Source of the DNA: Magnetococcales bacterium
GTDB taxonomy: Bacteria > Pseudomonadota > Magnetococcia > Magnetococcales > JADFWU01
Direction of reading: 5' to 3'
DNA: 64,000 bases
NCBI GenBank assembly: GCA_015234045.1
Contig: JADFWU010000004.1
Coordinates: 1 to 64,000, forward strand
In this document: in pieces, positions 40,634 through 50,705 of the stretch
Layout of the letters: the number at the start of each line of letters is the position of its first letter
Position numbering within the stretch: position 1 is the stretch's first letter
Notes under the pieces: model-generated
The model's input: the letters and a program-made list of their open reading frames with translations, nothing else
Told to the model about the DNA's origin: nothing
Database searches by the model: none
Translations under genes and position numbers: made by a program

Positions 40634-41069
40634 TGTATTGATCAATAAGGTGTCTATCATTGAACGCTGTGTTGCTCGCGCCAGAGAAGAGTATCAAAAA
40701 GATCCTGACAGCTTTTCAACGGACTATACCAGACAGGATGCCGCAATCCTGAATATCCAGCGTGCCTGTCAAGCGACTTTGGACATGGGACACCATTTGA
40801 TCCGGCGTGAACGGCTGGGCGTACCACAAAGCGCGCGTGATGTTTTTACTTTATTAAACAAAGGAAAATGGATTGATGAGACGCTATCTAAAACCATGAA
40901 ACAGATGGTGGGATACAGAAACATCGCTGTACATGAGTATCAGGAATTACAACTACCGATCACTATCTCAATCATCACCAAAAATCTGGATGATTTTCTG
41001 GATTTTTCACAAACAATTCTCAAACAAGACAGCGTTATAAGACAACAGCACACAACCAAGGCCATTTAA
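40623..41069 (+). CDS. hepT: HepT-like RNase toxin
   Basis: A 148-residue HEPN-domain ribonuclease (DUF86). The RX4-6HXY active-site motif is RNIAVHEY (Arg99, His104, Tyr106), where the Tyr is the AMPylation site in characterised HepT/MntA pairs. The ATG at 40623 begins within the 3' end of mntA. The stop is only 7 bases from the convergent SUMF1-like gene. Confidence 0.9.
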   Translation: MVDDVLINKVSIIERCVARAREEYQKDPDSFSTDYTRQDAAILNIQRACQATLDMGHHLIRRERLGVPQSARDVFTLLNKGKWIDETLSKTMKQMVGYRNIAVHEYQELQLPITISIITKNLDDFLDFSQTILKQDSVIRQQHTTKAI

Positions 41070-41076
41070 CGTGATT

Positions 41077-41979
41077 CTAAGGAATCATCCGAATATCTGT
41101 GATTCGATCTGATGGGGGTTTGTCTTCCTGGCCGTGCAACACGCGAACCAGGCGCAAGCCAATATCGGTGCGACGGGTTGTGAAGTGTTCAAAGCCTCGG
41201 TTTGCACAGCGCAGGCTTTTTTGTGGGCTGACCCAACCACCACCACGCAGTGCTCGATACACACTGGGCTTTTCTACCACTGGATTATTGCGTTTATGGG
41301 TCTGATAGCCGTCTTTTTCGTAGGCATCCACCACCCATTCCCAAACATTACCGCTCAAATCACCCACGCCCAAAACGTTGGGGGTACGTGTGCCAACAGG
41401 TTGGGTGAAATTACCACTGTTTCCGGCATACCAGCTCATACTGTCTGGATCACCACCACCGGCATAGCGCACCCGCTTACCCAGATTGCGGCACACATAT
41501 TCCCATTCCGCCTCAGTAGGTAGCCGAAAGCGATAAATACCCGGATAACGCGCATTCATCTTACGTACAAATGATTCCGCATCTTCCCAGGAAACACGCT
41601 CGACAGGATACTCTTCTCCTTTGCGGAAATTGGCTGGATTATGGCGCATCACCCGTTGCCATTGGCCTTGAGTGACCTCATAACGCCCCATCCAAAAACC
41701 GGAAAGGCAGGAATCATGCACCGGCCCTTCATCGGCATCACGCCCTTCAATCCGGGGTGGACTGCCCATCTTAAAACATCCACCAGGAATCCAGACAAAG
41801 GACATTTCACTATACGGCTCCGTCCAGTTTCGCCCAGGACGGGCCGGTTCCGCTTCAGGCGCTTCCCCAGTCATGGTATCAATGGGTTGCCATTCATTTA
41901 CTAAAAAGGCATGCACAGAGAGCGGGAAAGAGGCGATCAACAGAAATAAACAGGAGAGCGCATAACGATGGATCATCAT
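41077..41979 (-). CDS. SUMF1/FGE-like domain protein, exported
   Basis: A 300-residue protein with a signal sequence (ALSCLFLLIASFPLSVHA), then a formylglycine-generating-enzyme-type C-type-lectin fold: FVWIPGGCFKMGSP, GRYEVTQGQW, NPANF, PTEAEWEYVCR, LSGNVWEWVVDAY and LRGGGWVSPQKSLRCANRG. The two catalytic cysteines expected in the GGSW...C...C segment of true FGE are missing, so it is probably a non-enzymatic binding or display domain. It is translationally coupled (TAATG, 1-base overlap) to the caspase-like gene upstream. Confidence 0.85.
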   Translation of the reverse strand: MMIHRYALSCLFLLIASFPLSVHAFLVNEWQPIDTMTGEAPEAEPARPGRNWTEPYSEMSFVWIPGGCFKMGSPPRIEGRDADEGPVHDSCLSGFWMGRYEVTQGQWQRVMRHNPANFRKGEEYPVERVSWEDAESFVRKMNARYPGIYRFRLPTEAEWEYVCRNLGKRVRYAGGGDPDSMSWYAGNSGNFTQPVGTRTPNVLGVGDLSGNVWEWVVDAYEKDGYQTHKRNNPVVEKPSVYRALRGGGWVSPQKSLRCANRGFEHFTTRRTDIGLRLVRVLHGQEDKPPSDRITDIRMIP

Positions 41980-43568
41980 TATTTCTCGCCTCCGATTTTA
42001 GTCATACGAAGCGAAACAGGTGACGACAGGAAAGGATCTTGTTTTGGATAGCGCTCGCCAAGTTTTTTTCGGGTATAGTTCACGGCTTCCTGGAAATCAA
42101 CCCAACCATCCACAGGCTGGGTATCCGCCTCACCAAGCAGACCTTTAAGCAGGAAATAGGTAAATGCACCTTGCCTACCCAAACCATGGTATTCAGCCGG
42201 TTGAGAGATGGCTGCCATAGTCCACCCTTTAGTGGATTCAAACAGGCCTGTATTCAAACGCGCTGTGCTGTTATCCAGCGTAGGTGCAATTTTACATCCT
42301 TTCTGATCAGGCCGAAAACACGCATCAATCATTACGATGATATTTTTATTTGGTAGCTCTTCAAAGCGTTTTTTCATCCAGGATAGCGAGATGGCACGAA
42401 AGGGATCAATCTCATCCGGCTTAGTCTCAACAGGAAGAATCAGCGCATCCTGTCCGGTGGGATTATTCTCATCGTTCCATGCCAGCCCATGACCTGAGAA
42501 ATAGAATATCAATACAGCATTGGGATTCAGCTCACCTTGGCGCAGAAGCCATTCGATATCCCGTTGTATAACCCGGCGTGTGGCTGCGGTATCAATACGC
42601 AATCGGGCATGATTGGAATCATTGATAATCTGACCACGCCGTTCCAGGAGATTGAACAAATTATTCGCATTCCGATCAGCAAAATAACGACCACGCAGAT
42701 GTTGATAGCGGTAGATACCAACCATCACCGCAAACACATCAGAACGCTTCTGCCATGGGCTTAGTGGAGGTAGTGCACTGATGAAATCGTCCAGCACCTC
42801 ACGACCATCATCAATAGCACCGGTTTTTGCCCAAATCTGATGCGGAAGCAGCACCTCATAAGGAATCTCAGCGTTGGGATCGACTTCAGCCCGAACAATC
42901 TGATCTTTAGCGGCGATAAAGCCCGGCTCATCGGGATATTCCCGCGCCAATAGATTCACAGCTTTGCGAATCGCCTCCATCCGCTCACCACGGCGGAAAC
43001 GTTGCCAAAGCGCCTCAACCACATACTCTGCCGCCTGGGTACGCCAACGGCGGGCACGCAATCCTTGAAGGTCTGCCCGAACCAACCAGTCATAGGCTTC
43101 CAGGTAACGCCCCATTCTAAACAGAGCATACAGTCGGGTATGTGCTAAAGGAATAAACTCAGGAAACTTTTGAAGGCCATTGAAAGCCAACAGATGCGCC
43201 GCCTCGTCATCGCCCAGCTCAAAGTTTACCCAGGCCAGATTGGAGAGCGCGTCCAGGTGGTCAGGATGTTCATCAAGAACCGCCTTCCAGATATTACGCG
43301 CTTGCTCTTTATTACCCTCAAGGAAAAGCGCCAAGCCCAGATTAAAGCCAATGGAACCATCTTCAGGACAGAGCACACGGGCGCGTTCCAAAGCATCCAG
43401 GCCATATTCCGGTCGGATATCATACAGATCAATACCCTTCAGAGCCATTTCCCGAGCAACCGGACAGGCTTCCGGTCGGGATGCCGCCAACGTGGCACTC
43501 GGCATCAAACCGAGTGTCAAAGACACCAGCAACATCAAACCAACCGAAAAGAGGGTTGAACTGTGCAT
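41979..43568 (-). CDS. TPR-caspase-like protease (peptidase C14), exported
   Basis: A 529-residue protein. Signal peptide 1-29. TPR-like helical repeats ~45-165, with an intermediate helical region to ~275. A caspase p20-like domain follows from ~276 (VFAVMVGIYRYQ) with catalytic His360 (IFYFSGHGLAW) and Cys417 (IVMIDACFRP). Both catalytic residues are present. Coupled with the SUMF1-like protein downstream. The combination of an exported caspase-like protease with an FGE-like domain protein is an uncommon pairing; function unknown. Confidence 0.85.
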   Translation of the reverse strand: MHSSTLFSVGLMLLVSLTLGLMPSATLAASRPEACPVAREMALKGIDLYDIRPEYGLDALERARVLCPEDGSIGFNLGLALFLEGNKEQARNIWKAVLDEHPDHLDALSNLAWVNFELGDDEAAHLLAFNGLQKFPEFIPLAHTRLYALFRMGRYLEAYDWLVRADLQGLRARRWRTQAAEYVVEALWQRFRRGERMEAIRKAVNLLAREYPDEPGFIAAKDQIVRAEVDPNAEIPYEVLLPHQIWAKTGAIDDGREVLDDFISALPPLSPWQKRSDVFAVMVGIYRYQHLRGRYFADRNANNLFNLLERRGQIINDSNHARLRIDTAATRRVIQRDIEWLLRQGELNPNAVLIFYFSGHGLAWNDENNPTGQDALILPVETKPDEIDPFRAISLSWMKKRFEELPNKNIIVMIDACFRPDQKGCKIAPTLDNSTARLNTGLFESTKGWTMAAISQPAEYHGLGRQGAFTYFLLKGLLGEADTQPVDGWVDFQEAVNYTRKKLGERYPKQDPFLSSPVSLRMTKIGGEK

Positions 43569-43601
43569 TCAAACAGGCCGCTCAGAGTAAAAAGTAACGG
43601 T

Positions 43602-44666
43602 TTACTTCACTGTGGGATCTAAAGAACCATCCGCATAGCGTTTGGCCATTTCATCCATATGAATCGCCTTGATTGATGACGCATGACCGGCTGTTCCGAA
43701 CCGTTCATAACGGATTTTACACACCTTATAGGCGGCATCTTCAGCGGGGCGATTATATTTACGTGGATCAAAATCTGCCGGATTTTTTTCAAAGCTACGA
43801 CGAATCGCACCAGTCATGGCCAAGCGCAGATCAGTATCCACATTCACCTTACGCACACCATATTTGATGCCGCGCTCAATCTCTTCCAGAGGCACACCAT
43901 AGGTCTCAGGAATCGCACCGCCATGGGCATTGATAATCGCCAACAGCTCTTGAGGTACAGAAGAGGAACCATGCATTACCAAATGGGTATCCGGGATACG
44001 CGCATTGATCTCTTTAATTCGCTCAATGGCCAGGATATCACCTGTCGGTTTGCGGGTAAATTTATATGCGCCATGGGATGTACCAATGGCAATGGCCAAA
44101 GCATCCACCTTGGTCTTTTTAACAAAGTCAGCCGCTTCATCGGGATCGGTCAAAAGACGATCCTTGGAGAGCACACCTTCAGCACCGTGACCATCTTCTT
44201 CACCAGCCATACCGGTTTCAAGAGAACCAAGCACACCCAGTTCACCTTCTACCGAAACACCAATCGCATGGGAAAAACTGGTCACCAACGCGGTCACATC
44301 CACATTGTACTCATAGCTGGACGGCGTTTTGCCATCTTCGCGCAGAGAACCATCCATCATCACACTGGTAAATCCGCTGCGGATGGAAGCCTGACAAACA
44401 GCCGCTGTCTGACCATGATCCTGATGCATAACAATCGGCAAATGAGGATAGGATTCAACAGCAGCCGTGATTAAATGACGTAAAAATGGCTCGCTGGCAT
44501 ATTTACGCGCACCTGCTGAAGCTTGAAGAATCACCGGACTATCGGTCTCATCAGCAGCCCGCATGATGGCGCGAACCTGTTCCATGTTATTGACATTAAA
44601 CGCGGGAATGCCGTACCCGTTTTCGGCGGCATGATCCAGCAGTTGACGCATGGAGACTAAAGGCAT
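43602..44666 (-). CDS. fba: Class II fructose-bisphosphate aldolase
   Basis: A 354-residue zinc-dependent aldolase of the Calvin/gluconeogenic subtype. Metal-site motifs are [12 protein letters not shown] and the [21 protein letters not shown] and [10 protein letters not shown] blocks. It interconverts fructose 1,6-bisphosphate with the triose phosphates. It lies 33 bases downstream of the caspase-like gene's start on the same strand, but as an upstream gene. Confidence 0.95.
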   Translation of the reverse strand: MPLVSMRQLLDHAAENGYGIPAFNVNNMEQVRAIMRAADETDSPVILQASAGARKYASEPFLRHLITAAVESYPHLPIVMHQDHGQTAAVCQASIRSGFTSVMMDGSLREDGKTPSSYEYNVDVTALVTSFSHAIGVSVEGELGVLGSLETGMAGEEDGHGAEGVLSKDRLLTDPDEAADFVKKTKVDALAIAIGTSHGAYKFTRKPTGDILAIERIKEINARIPDTHLVMHGSSSVPQELLAIINAHGGAIPETYGVPLEEIERGIKYGVRKVNVDTDLRLAMTGAIRRSFEKNPADFDPRKYNRPAEDAAYKVCKIRYERFGTAGHASSIKAIHMDEMAKRYADGSLDPTVK

Positions 44667-44847
44667 GATCCACCTCTCAACGTATATAAATTATCTGTTT
44701 GTCCATAAAATAGCTTGAAATCGTTTTTCGATGTTCAGACCTAAGCCCTCAGGCAAAACACCAGCAGATGGACAACAACGTGACTCTACGAAAATTTGGA
44801 CACTCTGAACACTAAGCTATTTGCCCGTTATGATACCAGAATTTCGA

Positions 44848-45816
44848 TCAAATACCACCGCCAAGCACAACACCCATGGACATGAATTTTTCGTAACGAT
44901 GTTGAGCCAACTCTTCCGGCGGCATCTGTTTCAGCTCTTTTAGATGACGAATCAGATGATCCTTCAGGATACGTCCCGTCTGTTCCTGGTCACGATGGGC
45001 ACCGCCAATCGGTTCAGGAACAATGTCATCAATAATTTTCAAGTCCATGGTCTCTTCAGCGGTAATCTTTAGTGCTTCAGCAGCCAGAGAGGCTTTTGAG
45101 GCATCTTTCCAGAGGATGCTTGCACACCCTTCCGGTGAGATCACTGAATAAACCGCATATTGCATCATCAAAACACGATTGGCGACACCGATACCCAACG
45201 CACCACCAGAACCACCCTCACCGATCACGACACTGATAACCGGCACACGCAGTGTAATCATCTCTTTTAAATTACGTGCAATAGCTTCGGCTTGTCCGCG
45301 CTCTTCAGCGCCTTTACCAGGATACGCACCGGGTGTGTCGATGAGTGTGATAATAGGCAGGTTGAATTTATCTGCCATTTTCATCAAACGCAGCGCTTTA
45401 CGATACCCTTCAGGCCGCATCATGCCGAAGTTATGCAACACCTTTTCCTTGGTGCCGCGCCCTTTCTCATGACCGATAACCATGACATCCATGTTATCCA
45501 ACTTGGCCAAACCTGCCAGAACCGCTTTGTCATCGGAAAAATTCCGATCACCGTGCAACTGACGGAAGTTGGTAAACGTGTTGGTCAGATAGTTGGACGT
45601 ATAGGGCCGGTCGGGATGCCGGGATAGCTGGGTTTTCTGCCAGGGTGTGAGTTTGGCAAATGTCTTTTCTGTCAGACCATTAAGCTGTTCTTCCAGCTTG
45701 GTCACCTCAGAAGAGAGATCCATATCCTCACTGTTGGAGGAGAGGTGACGCAGCTCGCCGATCTTGGATAGCAATTCGGCCATAGGCCGTTCAAAATCTA
45801 AAAAGGTCAGTGACAT
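44848..45816 (-). CDS. accA: Acetyl-CoA carboxylase carboxyltransferase subunit alpha
   Basis: A 322-residue subunit of the carboxyltransferase that makes malonyl-CoA. Characteristic stretches are [60 protein letters not shown] and [20 protein letters not shown]. Length is close to E. coli AccA (319). It follows dnaE in the same orientation, the common dnaE-accA order. Confidence 0.97.
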   Translation of the reverse strand: MSLTFLDFERPMAELLSKIGELRHLSSNSEDMDLSSEVTKLEEQLNGLTEKTFAKLTPWQKTQLSRHPDRPYTSNYLTNTFTNFRQLHGDRNFSDDKAVLAGLAKLDNMDVMVIGHEKGRGTKEKVLHNFGMMRPEGYRKALRLMKMADKFNLPIITLIDTPGAYPGKGAEERGQAEAIARNLKEMITLRVPVISVVIGEGGSGGALGIGVANRVLMMQYAVYSVISPEGCASILWKDASKASLAAEALKITAEETMDLKIIDDIVPEPIGGAHRDQEQTGRILKDHLIRHLKELKQMPPEELAQHRYEKFMSMGVVLGGGI

Positions 45817-45992
45817 AGGTCGCTCACAAAGATCCGTTCATAGTCCTTTACCATGAAAGTCACGATGCCCATTTCATGGTTGGAAAGTGGAGGAAGCACT
45901 CCTCCCTGTATATGTAATTCCGTGTCAAAAAACAGCGACACCATCACTGGTTCTAACACCCTGTGGCCTGTAAGACAAGCGTCTGTCAATCG

Positions 45993-48900
45993 CTACAAGC
46001 CTGAAAAAGCCACCGCTTTCGGTCCGAACATGCCTGTCAGGTTATCAAACAGCCGTTGCTGTGGAAATACTCTAAACGCATCCCCCAATCCAACAGTTGC
46101 CGAAAGTTTACCAACTTGTATCTCCATAATCACCCGACAGGTGCCTCCTTTATGTCGGGTAAGCACTTTATCCAGTTCATCCATGATGGCATTGCTTAAT
46201 GTCACTGCATCCAATGTGATGCGAATCACTTTACATAACCGGGCTCGAAAACTGTCCAGGGAGTGAAAGCGATCTACCATCAGTTTGATATCTTCATCAC
46301 CCGGTTCAACGCTGGCTTCCACAACAACCGGGTCATCCTCTTCCAAAAGCGCGCGCCCTTCCAGAAACGGTTCTGGAAAAACCACACACTCCAGCTGACC
46401 AAACCGGTCTTCAAGAGTGACAAACGCCATCCGATCACCTTTTTTAGTCCGCAATATTTTACGGGCTACGATGATTCCAGCCGTGATAATCAGATACTTT
46501 CCGTCTTTATTTTTTTTCGCCTGAATTGGACTTGTAGCATGCAGAAAACGTTTGGCCAGGCTTTCGGTGGTATCAACACCATACTCATCCAACTCTCTTT
46601 CATAGACCTGCATGGGATGACCGGTGATAAAAAAGCCCAGCGCGTCTTTTTCAGCGTTGAGTTTTTCGCTCTCGGTAAATTCTGGAGCAACTTCCAGACT
46701 CTCTTGCTCAATAGGTGCGCTCTCTTCTTCATTCAAGTCACTGAATAGATCGAGAAAACCAAGACTTTCCTCTTTCTGCTGGCGTGCGCCCATACTCATG
46801 GCACGTGGCACAGTGGCCAACATGGCGGCACGATTATCATGCAGGGTATCCATACCACCCGCTTTGATCAGATTTTCCATCACCCGCCGGTTCAGATTGC
46901 CCGATTCGGTTCTCCGACACAGATCAAACAGAGAGCTGAACTTGCCTTTCTTCTTACGGGCATCAACGATGGCCTGAACCGCATTTTCACCCACGCTTTT
47001 TACCGCTGCCATGCCATAGCGAATGGCATCATCTTCAACGGAAAAAACCACTTCTGAAAAATTCACATCCGGTGGTCTGACCGGAATCTTCATGAATTTA
47101 CATTCCCGGATAAAGCGCATCACCTTCTCGGTGTTGAGCATATCGCAGGTCAGAACCGCTGCCATGAACTCCTTGGGATAGTGGGCCTTGAGCCACGCGG
47201 TTTGATAGGAGATCAATGCATAAGCGGCGGAGTGAGATTTATTGAAACCATAACCCGCGAATTTTTCCATCAGATCGAAAATATATTCCGCTTTTTTCAG
47301 ATCAATTTTCTGTTTTTTGGCACCATCCATGAAGATACCGCGCTGCTTGGCCATCTCTTCGGGCTTTTTCTTACCCATGGCACGGCGCAGCAGATCAGCA
47401 CCACCCAGACTGTATTCTGCCAGCACCTGGGCGATTTTCATCACCTGTTCCTGGTAAAGAATAACACCGTATGTTTCGTTGAGAATCGGCTCCAACTGTG
47501 GTAGCGGATACTCGACTTCCGTGCGACCATGTTTGCGGTCGATGAAATCGTCCACCATGCCGGAACCCAACGGACCCGGACGATAGAGCGCCACCAAGGC
47601 GATGATATCTTCAAATACATCCGGTGCGAGTTTTTTCAAAATCTCGCGCATGCCGGAAGATTCCAGCTGGAACACACCAAGAGTGCGACCCTCTTTGAGA
47701 AGATCAAAGGTCGGTTTATCTTCCAAATCAATCAGATTAATATCAATGGCTGACTCACCAGCCTGTTCGCGGTTGGCATTGACAATACTCAATGCCTGAT
47801 CAATAACCGTCAGAGTCTTCAAACCAAGGAAGTCAAATTTGACCAAACCCGCCTGTTCAACATCACCCATGTTGAACTGAGTCACCGGCATTTCAGAACC
47901 GGGATCACGGTAAAGCGGTACGGTATCGGTCAACGGTCCGTCAGAAATAACCACACCTGCGGCATGCGTTCCGGCAGAACGTGGCATCCCTTCCAAAGCC
48001 AGCGCCAAATCCATCAGCTCTTTAATTTCCGGCTCGTCCTCAGTGAGTTTGACCAGCCGTTCTTCTTGGTCTAATGCCTTTGTCAGATTGATTCCCAACA
48101 CGTTGGGAATGAGTTTGGCGATTTTATCAACCCGACCATAGGGAAACTCCAAAACACGCCCTACGTCACGCACAACCGCTTTGGCCTGCATGCGACCAAA
48201 AGTGATGATCTGCGCCACATGGCCTGCCCCGTATTTTTCCTGCACATAGTGGATCACCTCTTCCCGGCGATCCATGCAGAAGTCCACGTCAAAGTCAGGC
48301 ATGGAAACACGTTCAGGATTCAAAAAACGCTCAAACAACAGTTGATAGCGCTTAGGATCAAGATCGGTAATATCCAACGACCACGCCACCAATGAACCCG
48401 CACCGGAACCACGGCCCGGACCTACTGGAATTTTCTGATCTTTGGCCCAACGGATAAAATCGGAAACAATCAGAAAATAGCCAGGAAAACCCATTTGCAG
48501 GATCACATCCAGCTCATATTCCAACTGTTTTTGATAATCGTCTCGGACTGCCTGGTGCTCTTCCGGCTTAAATCGCGGCAATACCAACTGTGTCAGCCGT
48601 TTTTCCAGCCCTTTTTGCGACTCTTTACGCAACCATGAGGAAAGATCTTCACCCTCTGGCACCTGATAATCCGGCAACATGGAGTGACCCAACGGCAACT
48701 CAAAATTGCACCGCTGGGCAATCATCACCGTATTTTCCACCGCCTCAGGCAGATCAGCAAAGCGCTTGATCATCTCGTCTGGATGGTGAAAACGGCACTC
48801 ATCGCTCATGTGGTGGCGATTCTCCTCATAAAGCGTATTGCCCGCTCCAACACAGTGCAGAGCGTCATAGGGACGGTGGTCTTCTTTGTCCAGAAAATGG

Positions 48901-49538
48901 ACATCATTGGAGGCAACCAGCGGAATATCAAGCGCATGGGCTAAATGTACAGTAGCCTGTATTAAGGACTCTTCATCGGGTTGGAATGTGCGTTGGAGCT
49001 CTAAAAAAAAGTTGGGCGCTTCATTCTCATCGGCAAACAATTCTTTAAGGCGCTGCGCCTCTTTTGTCGCTGCTTCTATATCGCCTTTGAGAAGACACTT
49101 GCCCACCCCCCCTTTTTCACCTGCTGAAAGCGCGATCAGTCCGGCGGTATTTTTTTTCAGCGTGGCTTGATCAATACGCGGCTTGCCGTGACTGCCTACC
49201 AAATGACCTTCAGAAAGAATCCGCATCAACGAGCGCCAACCATCGGCATTTCTGGTAAGCAGAATTAATTGATCTCTCGGCTCTTGGTCCACTCTTGCGG
49301 ATTTGTCGGTATGGTCTTCAACCAAATAGATTTGAGCACCCAGAATGGGCTTAATGCCTGCTGCGAGACACCCTTTATAGAATTTTACTGCGGCAAACAG
49401 ATTTCCCTGATCAGTAATAGCCAGAGCGGGCATTTTCCACTCTTTGGCACGGCTGATTACAGCATCGGGTCGCACTGTCGATGACAAAAGGGAGTAGGCA
49501 GAATGGACATGTAGATGAACAAACCCAGCATGGCTCAT
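45993..49538 (-). CDS. dnaE: DNA polymerase III subunit alpha
   Basis: A 1,181-residue replicative polymerase. An N-terminal PHP domain (FVHLHVHSAYSLL), the palm with catalytic aspartates in MPDFDVDFCMDRREEV, the fingers (SHSAAYALISYQTAWLKAHY), and a C-terminal OB fold (ITAGIIVARKILRTKKGDR) are all visible. The ATG at 49538 (MSHAGFVHLHVHSAYSL) has GGAG 9 bases upstream and matches family N-termini; 49571 would add 11 residues. Upstream is a tRNA-Leu gene. Confidence 0.97.
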   Translation of the reverse strand: MSHAGFVHLHVHSAYSLLSSTVRPDAVISRAKEWKMPALAITDQGNLFAAVKFYKGCLAAGIKPILGAQIYLVEDHTDKSARVDQEPRDQLILLTRNADGWRSLMRILSEGHLVGSHGKPRIDQATLKKNTAGLIALSAGEKGGVGKCLLKGDIEAATKEAQRLKELFADENEAPNFFLELQRTFQPDEESLIQATVHLAHALDIPLVASNDVHFLDKEDHRPYDALHCVGAGNTLYEENRHHMSDECRFHHPDEMIKRFADLPEAVENTVMIAQRCNFELPLGHSMLPDYQVPEGEDLSSWLRKESQKGLEKRLTQLVLPRFKPEEHQAVRDDYQKQLEYELDVILQMGFPGYFLIVSDFIRWAKDQKIPVGPGRGSGAGSLVAWSLDITDLDPKRYQLLFERFLNPERVSMPDFDVDFCMDRREEVIHYVQEKYGAGHVAQIITFGRMQAKAVVRDVGRVLEFPYGRVDKIAKLIPNVLGINLTKALDQEERLVKLTEDEPEIKELMDLALALEGMPRSAGTHAAGVVISDGPLTDTVPLYRDPGSEMPVTQFNMGDVEQAGLVKFDFLGLKTLTVIDQALSIVNANREQAGESAIDINLIDLEDKPTFDLLKEGRTLGVFQLESSGMREILKKLAPDVFEDIIALVALYRPGPLGSGMVDDFIDRKHGRTEVEYPLPQLEPILNETYGVILYQEQVMKIAQVLAEYSLGGADLLRRAMGKKKPEEMAKQRGIFMDGAKKQKIDLKKAEYIFDLMEKFAGYGFNKSHSAAYALISYQTAWLKAHYPKEFMAAVLTCDMLNTEKVMRFIRECKFMKIPVRPPDVNFSEVVFSVEDDAIRYGMAAVKSVGENAVQAIVDARKKKGKFSSLFDLCRRTESGNLNRRVMENLIKAGGMDTLHDNRAAMLATVPRAMSMGARQQKEESLGFLDLFSDLNEEESAPIEQESLEVAPEFTESEKLNAEKDALGFFITGHPMQVYERELDEYGVDTTESLAKRFLHATSPIQAKKNKDGKYLIITAGIIVARKILRTKKGDRMAFVTLEDRFGQLECVVFPEPFLEGRALLEEDDPVVVEASVEPGDEDIKLMVDRFHSLDSFRARLCKVIRITLDAVTLSNAIMDELDKVLTRHKGGTCRVIMEIQVGKLSATVGLGDAFRVFPQQRLFDNLTGMFGPKAVAFSGL

Positions 49539-49582
49539 TAACTGCTCCAAGGGGGAGTGCAAACAAATCAAAGGGGGGCCAC

Positions 49583-49629
49583 AAACAAATCAGGCCGGAC
49601 AAGGAAACCTAGTCCGGCCTGATTTGTTT
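49583..49629. terminator. 18-bp-arm hairpin between tRNA-Leu and dnaE
   Basis: Left arm 49583-49600 and right arm 49612-49629 are perfect complements (AAACAAATCAGGCCGGAC), with an 11-base loop. On the minus strand it follows the tRNA and precedes dnaE, so it is probably the tRNA terminator, although the T tract is short (GTTTGTGG). AAACAAATCA is also repeated directly at 49561-49570. Confidence 0.65.
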
Positions 49630-49673
49630 ATCTTTAAGTCAGGATGACGAGGCATCCTTCGTACTGTCACGCT

Positions 49674-49758
49674 TGGTGCGGATGGCCGGACTCGAACCGG
49701 CACGACTCTCGTCACTGCCCCCTCAAGACAGCGTGTCTACCAATTCCACCACATCCGC
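49674..49758 (-). tRNA. tRNA-Leu (anticodon GAG)
   Basis: On the minus strand the sequence folds as a class II tRNA. The acceptor stem is GCGGATG / CATCCGC (7 perfect pairs), with D-loop AATTGGTAGACAC. The anticodon stem is CTGTC / GGCAG with loop TTGAGGG (anticodon GAG). An extended variable arm and the T arm GCCGG-TTCGAGT-CCGGC follow. Discriminator A and the 3' CCA are encoded (49674-49676). Confidence 0.95.
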
Positions 49759-49840
49759 GTGCGTTGCGAAAGTTACCAAACCCGTTTATACAAGGCAATG
49801 GTTTATTCGCTCCAGAGGTATAAATGTTGAGAACGTATCC

Positions 49841-50653
49841 ATGACACAGGCTTTTGATTCCCGACCAATCGGCGTTTTTGATTCCGGTGTAGGCGGCCTA
49901 ACCGTGTTGAATGCATTGGTCCAACGCTTACCGGAAGAGAACTTTATCTACCTGGGCGACACCGCCCGCGTACCCTACGGCACAAAATCAGCCCTTACCG
50001 TGGCCCGCTACGCCAGCCAAGTCACCGAAGCCCTGGTCAAAAGGGATGTCAAAAGCATCGTCGTCGCCTGCAACACTGCCTCAGCCTTGGGCATGGACAC
50101 ACTACAAACACAATTTAATTTACCAGTATTGGGTGTCATTGATCCAGGGTGCAAAACCGCCCTATCCTATTCAAAAAACAATAAGATCGGCATTATCGGT
50201 ACACGCTCAACCATCGCCTCAAACGCCTATCCCAACCGCCTACGCCATTTCAAACCCGGCATCATGGCTATTTCCCTTGCCTGCCCGTTGTTCGTTCCCC
50301 TGGCTGAAGAGGGCTGGGTGGAACATCCTTCCACAGAAATGATCATTGCTGAAACCCTGAAACCACTCATCGGCTCTGACATTGATACTCTGATTTTGGG
50401 CTGCACGCACTATCCTATCCTTAAATCGAAAATCCAACAATTTCTTTCAGATAAGATCCATTTAGTAGATTCCGCATTAGCTCTGGCAGATCAACTTTAT
50501 GAACAACTGAACCATGCTATTCAGCCCGCAACAAAAGGCAACAAACAACAGCTCACTTTTCTCAGCACGGATGCCGGAGAGCGGTTTCGGGAAGTAGCAG
50601 AACGATTTTTACCGGGATTGACGGTTAAACAGGTTGAGCGGATTGATTTGTAA
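49841..50653 (+). CDS. murI: Glutamate racemase
   Basis: A 270-residue cofactor-independent racemase supplying D-glutamate for peptidoglycan. PIGVFDSGVGGLTVLNAL is at the start, the first catalytic cysteine in VVACNTASA and the second in LILGCTHYPIL. The ATG at 49841 is used; the frame upstream is open but runs through the tRNA gene and is not coding. No strong ribosome binding site (GAG only). Confidence 0.95.
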   Translation: MTQAFDSRPIGVFDSGVGGLTVLNALVQRLPEENFIYLGDTARVPYGTKSALTVARYASQVTEALVKRDVKSIVVACNTASALGMDTLQTQFNLPVLGVIDPGCKTALSYSKNNKIGIIGTRSTIASNAYPNRLRHFKPGIMAISLACPLFVPLAEEGWVEHPSTEMIIAETLKPLIGSDIDTLILGCTHYPILKSKIQQFLSDKIHLVDSALALADQLYEQLNHAIQPATKGNKQQLTFLSTDAGERFREVAERFLPGLTVKQVERIDL

Positions 50654-50705
50654 AACTATGAAATACCATACTAGAAATATAACACCATTATATACCTAAA
50701 CCGTC

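Noticed and set aside
41077-43568. Diversity-generating retroelement
   Set aside because: An FGE-like fold alone is not evidence; no reverse transcriptase or template repeat was seen nearby.
45807-45989. Minus-strand 60-codon frame between dnaE and accA
   Set aside because: It overlaps the accA start and has no RBS; a shadow frame.
49673-49840. Upstream extension of murI
   Set aside because: The open frame runs through the tRNA-Leu gene; the ATG at 49841 aligns with MurI N-termini.
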